Translations under genes and position numbers: made by a program
From: Treponema sp. UBA4692
GTDB taxonomy: Bacteria > Spirochaetota > Spirochaetia > Treponematales > Treponemataceae
NCBI GenBank assembly: GCA_002404895.1
Contig: DHKO01000020.1
Coordinates: 1-52,241, forward strand
DNA length: 52,241 nucleotides
Reading direction: 5' to 3'
Notes under the pieces: generated by a model
Database searches by the model: none
What the model was told of the DNA's origin: nothing
Seen by the model: the letters and a program-made list of their open reading frames with translations, nothing else
Part shown: in pieces, positions 48,927 to 52,241 of the stretch
How the letters are laid out: every line of letters begins with the position of its first letter
How positions within the stretch are numbered: the stretch's first letter is position 1

Positions 48927-48954
48927 AAATGCAAATCTAAAATTACAAATTTTC

Positions 48955-49057
48955 TTTTCAGCACAGATTAAACGGGCAAGAAAGATTCCAGCGGATTCTT
49001 GATTGCTTTCCGTGCTAATCCTTCAAATCCTTAATTATCCGTGCTGCTTTTTAACTA
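48955..49057. repeat. Possible degenerate CACAGATT/CCGTGCT-type intergenic repeat
   Basis: Holds GCACAGATTAAACGGG, TTTCCGTGCTAATCC and TTATCCGTGCTGC. A related arrangement (CACAGATTTGCGCGG ... TCCGTG) occurs on the minus strand at 40424-40466 between lon and the RlmI-type gene. Similarity is short and imperfect. Confidence 0.3.
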
Positions 49058-49075
49058 ACCGGCTAAATCCAGACT

Positions 49076-50839
49076 TTAGTCCTGAAGAGCCTCGTAGCCT
49101 TCCTCGCCGGTTCTAACCTTCACAACATTGTCAACATCATAAACAAAAATCTTTCCGTCGCCGATGTGTCCTGTGTAAAGAACTTCTTTCGCGGCCGCAA
49201 TCACAAGGTCAACTGGAACTTCTGAAACAACGATGTCAACCTTGATTTTCGGAAGCAAGGTGATGTCAATCGGAGTTCCGCGGTACATTTCTGTTTTTCC
49301 GTGCTGAACGCCGCAGCCAAGAACGTTTGTAACAGTCATTCCAGTAACGTTGATGTCGTTCATCGCCTGCTTAAGCTCGTTGAACTTGTTCTGCCGTGTG
49401 ATGATTGTAACAAGATGGAATTTCGCATCCGGATGAGATGTCGCCTTTGCGACAGGAACAGCCTTTTCAACAGAAACTGCCTTTTTGACTCCAAGCGAAA
49501 CGCCGTTCTCCTTAGCCTCCTCGATTTCCTCGTCAGAATATTCTGTCGCAAATCCCGCATATCCTGAATCAAGGCCGTGCTCAAGCTTGTCAAGACCGAC
49601 AATCTCCTCTTCCGCTGTAACGCGCAATCCGAAAATTTTCTTGATTGCAAGGAACAAAAGCGTGATTGTAACAACAGTCCAAGCGATTGTGCAGAACATT
49701 CCGAGAAGCTGGAGACCGAGACACTCGAATCCGCCGCCGTAGAAAAGTCCTGAAATCTGCTCGCCAGCCTTGTTCGCAAGCGAATATCCTGGAACTGAAG
49801 GGCTTGCGAAAAGTCCGACAGCGATTGTTCCCCAGATACCGTTCAAGCAGTGAACCGCAACCGCTCCGACAGGGTCATCAATGTGGATCTTGTTATCCAA
49901 AAGCCATACGCCAAACACAACCAGAAGACCAGCAACAATTCCGATTATTGAAGCTCCGAGAGCGTCCGCAACATCGCAAGGCGCAGTGATTGCAACAAGA
50001 CCTGCCAATGAAGCGTTCAAGCACATTGAAACATCAGGCTTTCCGTATTTAATCCAAGTGAAAATCATGCAGGTTACAGTTGCAACAGCAGGTGCGATTG
50101 TTGTGGCAACGAAAATCGAGCCGAGCTGAGCCACAGAAGTCGCAGCCGCGCCGTTGAATCCGTACCAGCCCAACCAAAGAATGAAAACGCCGAGCGCGCC
50201 GATTGGAATGTTGTGGCCCGGAAACGCGTGAACCTCAGTCACTTTTCCGCTCTTGTCGCGTGTGAATTTTCCGATACGAGGACCGACCATCGCGGCTCCA
50301 ATCAGAGCGCAGATTCCGCCGACCATATGAATGCAGTTAGAGCCTGCAAAATCATGGAATCCAATCTGGGCAAGCCAGCCGCCGCCCCAAGTCCAGTGAG
50401 CTTCAATAGGATAGATTACGGCTGAAATTACAGCGGAATAAACGCAGTAAGAAAGGAACTTTGTGCGCTCCGCCATCGCGCCAGAAACGATTGTCGCAGT
50501 TGTGGCGCAGAAAACAAGGTTGAACACAAACGCAGACCAGTCAAAGTTCGCATAGTTTGTGAAAATCTGCCAGTTAGGCTTTCCAAGCAAGCCGAAAAGC
50601 GTGTTCTCGCCCAAGAAAAGACCGAATCCAATCAAGATAAACACCACAGTTCCAATGCAGAAGTCCATAAGGTTCTTCATTATGATGTTTCCAGTGTTCT
50701 TTGCGCGTGTAAAGCCAGTTTCAACCATTGCGAATCCGGCCTGCATCCAGAACACGAGAGCCGCTCCCAAAAGGAACCAGACTCCCCACAAGTCGCTCGA
50801 GACGCCTTTAATCGCCTCCATCAAAGCAGCTGAATCCAT
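49076..50839 (-). CDS. Ammonium transporter Amt fused to a C-terminal PII domain
   Basis: 587 residues from the ATG at 50839, with TGGAGG 5 nt upstream; a TTG at 50851 is possible but lies in the ribosome site. Residues about 20-410 form an 11-helix Amt channel: FWMQAGFAMVETGFTRAKNTGNI, TWGGGWLAQIGFHDFAGSNCIHMVGG (first pore His), GAVAVHCLNGIWGTIAVGLF (second pore His). A charged linker of about 60 residues leads to a full PII/GlnK domain (474-587): FHLVTIITRQNKFNELKQAM, T-loop GCGVQHGKTEMYRG ... LLPKIKVDIVV, B-loop TGHIGDGKIFV. The uridylylated Tyr51 position (RGAEY in GlnB) reads RGTPI, so UMP control is unlikely. Next to glnN in a nitrogen cluster. Confidence 0.95.
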   Translation of the reverse strand: MDSAALMEAIKGVSSDLWGVWFLLGAALVFWMQAGFAMVETGFTRAKNTGNIIMKNLMDFCIGTVVFILIGFGLFLGENTLFGLLGKPNWQIFTNYANFDWSAFVFNLVFCATTATIVSGAMAERTKFLSYCVYSAVISAVIYPIEAHWTWGGGWLAQIGFHDFAGSNCIHMVGGICALIGAAMVGPRIGKFTRDKSGKVTEVHAFPGHNIPIGALGVFILWLGWYGFNGAAATSVAQLGSIFVATTIAPAVATVTCMIFTWIKYGKPDVSMCLNASLAGLVAITAPCDVADALGASIIGIVAGLLVVFGVWLLDNKIHIDDPVGAVAVHCLNGIWGTIAVGLFASPSVPGYSLANKAGEQISGLFYGGGFECLGLQLLGMFCTIAWTVVTITLLFLAIKKIFGLRVTAEEEIVGLDKLEHGLDSGYAGFATEYSDEEIEEAKENGVSLGVKKAVSVEKAVPVAKATSHPDAKFHLVTIITRQNKFNELKQAMNDINVTGMTVTNVLGCGVQHGKTEMYRGTPIDITLLPKIKVDIVVSEVPVDLVIAAAKEVLYTGHIGDGKIFVYDVDNVVKVRTGEEGYEALQD

Positions 50840-50864
50840 AAATACCTCCAAAAAGTTTCCAAAT

Positions 50865-50919
50865 AAAAAAGGCGCGCGGAAATGAAAGGCTTTTTTTGCC
50901 AGTCAAAAATCCGCACGCC
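50865..50919 (-). terminator. Terminator of glnN or attenuator in the amt leader
   Basis: Long hairpin: 50871-50880 pairs with 50910-50919 (GGCG-GCGGA arms, one mismatch), with an inner GGC...GCC stem, and six T on the minus strand. It ends 16 nt before the amt ribosome site, about 275 nt past the glnN stop, so it could end glnN transcripts or control entry into amt. Confidence 0.6.
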
Positions 50920-51024
50920 TTTGTGCCTTATCAAAAAATCACGTTATGCAATTTTTGATTTTTTGCTTTTGCTGCCGCATTATGCGACATCATTCGTTAC
51001 AATAAAGTTCAAGAATAAAAATCT

Positions 51025-51146
51025 GGGCGTTTCCGCTTCGCGGCCGGGCTTTTCAGGGTTCCGCTCTCGCTGCATTGCTTCGCTCGCTTTGCCGTTCGGC
51101 ACGCTCGCTCCGCAACGGCTAACGCCGCCCTTCCAATCCCTAACGC
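51025..51146 (+). repeat. GC-rich interspersed repeat, copy B
   Basis: Begins GGGCGTTTCCGCTTCGCGGCCGGGCT when read in parts and ends CAATCCCTAACGC, matching the ends of copy A (48155-48322, other strand). The inside has imperfect GCTTCGCTCGC and GCTCGCTCCGC repeats. Further GC-rich sequence with CGCTTTCGCTTTC and GCTAACG continues to about 51190. Lies between glnN and amt. Confidence 0.65.
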
Positions 51147-51194
51147 TTTCGCTTTCAATCCGCCGCAAAACTCTCCCGCAACAGCTAACGATTT

Positions 51195-52241
51195 TTACAC
51201 TCTAAAAAGCAAGTCCTCGTAGCTCGGGAACGGCTTGTATTCCTCGCCCAAAAGCGGCTCGATTTTGTCAGCCACTTCTCGCGCAGCTTCCATCGCAGGC
51301 TTTACGCTGTCAGCATAAGCCTTTGCAACTGCAAGAGCATCGCCTGCGCCTGCCGCCACTTCGTGAGCTTTTACAAGAGCGTCAGCCTTTTCAGAAAGAG
51401 CGTCCACAAGAGCGTCAAGCTCGGAAAGAACCTTTGTCTCCGCCGCAGCCTTTGCGCCTGGAACAACCGATTTAAGTTCACTTACAGTCTTTGAGACTGC
51501 CGAAATGTATTTGTAAGCCGCTGGAAGAATATCCTTTGAAATCATCTCGAGCATTGTGTTCACTTCGATATTCAAAATCTGCGCATATTTTTCAAGTTTA
51601 ATCTCGTAGTGGCTTTCCATCTCGTCTTTTGTGTAAACGCCCATCTCAGTAAAGAGCTTAACGTTTTTCTCGTCGAGATAATGCTCAACCGCGTCAGGAG
51701 TTGTCTTTAATTCAAGAAGACCGCGCTTTTTAGCCTCGGCTTTCCAAGACTCGTCGTAGCCGTTTCCGTTGAAAACGATTTTCCAGTGGGCTTTAACCTC
51801 GCGGACAATCAAAGTGTTCAAGGCTTTCTCAAAGTCAGCCGCGCCTTCAAGCTCGTCTGCAAAAGTCTTCAAAACGCTTGCGACAATCGCGTCCAAAGTT
51901 GTGTTAGGACCAGCGATTGAAAGGCTTGAGCCGACCGAGCGGAACTCAAATTTGTTTCCTGTGAACGCGAACGGAGAAGTTCTGTTGCGGTCTGTGGAAT
52001 CCTTTGGAATCGGAGGAAGAACGTCAACTCCGATTGTCATCTTGTCGCTCTTGTCTGAAGTGTAAGCTTTTCCGTCTTTCAAGGCCTCAAGAACTTTATA
52101 CAATTCGTCTCCAAGATAAACGGAGATGATTGCCGGCGGCGCCTCGTTCGCTCCAAGACGGTGGTCGTTTCCAGCCGAAGCAACGGAGATTCTAAGCAAG
52201 TCCTGATTCTCGTCAACTGCCTTCAAGATTGCAGTCAGGAA
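51195..52241 (-). CDS. glnN: Type III glutamine synthetase, C-terminal half (cut by window edge)
   Basis: At least 343 residues of the C-terminus; the frame runs off the right edge. ATP-dependent synthesis of glutamine from glutamate and ammonium. GSIII hallmarks: HRLGANEAPPAIISVYLG, DVLPPIPKDSTDRNRTSPFAFTGNKFEFRSVGSS (the glutamate/ATP-site region), NTLIVREVKAHWKIVFNGNGYDESW and a helical C-terminal extension (ILPAAYKYISAVSKTVSEL to PSYEDLLFRV) that types I and II lack. Same strand as and upstream of the Amt-PII gene, so ammonium uptake and assimilation are neighbours. No regulatory signal can be judged because the start is outside. Confidence 0.93.
   Translation of the reverse strand, partial: FLTAILKAVDENQDLLRISVASAGNDHRLGANEAPPAIISVYLGDELYKVLEALKDGKAYTSDKSDKMTIGVDVLPPIPKDSTDRNRTSPFAFTGNKFEFRSVGSSLSIAGPNTTLDAIVASVLKTFADELEGAADFEKALNTLIVREVKAHWKIVFNGNGYDESWKAEAKKRGLLELKTTPDAVEHYLDEKNVKLFTEMGVYTKDEMESHYEIKLEKYAQILNIEVNTMLEMISKDILPAAYKYISAVSKTVSELKSVVPGAKAAAETKVLSELDALVDALSEKADALVKAHEVAAGAGDALAVAKAYADSVKPAMEAAREVADKIEPLLGEEYKPFPSYEDLLFRV

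Noticed and set aside
50840..50920. Sigma54 promoter for amt (TGGC...GC element near 50897)
   Set aside because: The GG-to-GC distance is 8 nt instead of 10, and the element lies inside a hairpin.
46789..50981. Exact 16-bp match CTTTTGCTGCCGCATT at 46789-46804 and 50966-50981
   Set aside because: The flanks differ and no structure is associated; two copies of this length in 52 kb with related GC-rich repeats nearby are not enough to call a feature.

Overview
The window reads as a chromosomal segment of a host-associated Treponema (Spirochaetota). This is inferred from the gene set and protein style: Rnf-type membrane subunits, SMC, a large signal peptidase I, type III glutamine synthetase, a fused class I fumarase, 7TM-type hybrid kinase remains, many low-complexity lipoproteins, and a moderately AT-rich, Lys/Glu/Ser/Asn-rich coding style. 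No phage, IS element, CRISPR array or integrase is visible. The window is almost fully coding, and both edges cut genes (metG on the left, glnN on the right).

Layout. (1) 1-533: 5' end of metG. (2) 632-9196, minus strand: a tightly overlapping nine-gene operon made of a divergent-PAP2 (DUF212) protein, an unknown membrane protein, RnfC-, RnfD-, RnfG-, RnfE- and RnfA-like subunits, a small membrane protein in the RnfB position, and a GH57-family protein. The Rnf subunits keep their folds and gene order but have lost nearly every canonical cofactor site, and the GH57 protein has lost its catalytic nucleophile. I regard this operon as the most unusual system in the window. (3) 9266-16289: rluA-type pseudouridine synthase, a P-loop/Asp23-like protein, pcnB, purC, a glycosyltransferase and a DEAD-box helicase. 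(4) 16419-24955, plus strand: smc (with an atypical hinge region), a membrane protein, an acidic TPR-like lipoprotein, a SIMPL-domain lipoprotein, serS and an AI-2E-family permease. (5) 24986-29311: an unknown protein plus lipoprotein pair, a decayed hybrid histidine kinase, and a ComFB/carboxypeptidase-regulatory fusion. (6) 29416-31630: tRNA-Val(UAC), ilvB, and a solitary 5S rRNA gene with its own promoter. (7) 31744-40408: secreted protein, signal peptidase I, fumarase coupled to an HPt protein, TatD nuclease, a small protein, miaA and an RlmI-type methyltransferase. (8) 40472-46733: lon followed upstream by a Ser/Thr kinase, PPP-like phosphatase and FHA cassette. (9) 46942-52241: mnmA, an IscR-like Rrf2 regulator, an Amt-PII fusion and glnN. 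GC-rich interspersed repeats lie between these last genes.

Regulatory style. Many genes carry a recognisable sigma70-type promoter whose -10 box ends only 6-9 nt before the start codon and that has no Shine-Dalgarno sequence (metG, the rnf-like operon, rluA, pcnB, glycosyltransferase, helicase, lepB, fumarase, lon, FHA). Other genes (purC, smc, the kinase, amt, iscR) have ordinary leaders with purine-rich ribosome sites. This suggests extensive leaderless or near-leaderless initiation. All family assignments come from reading motifs; no database search was run.
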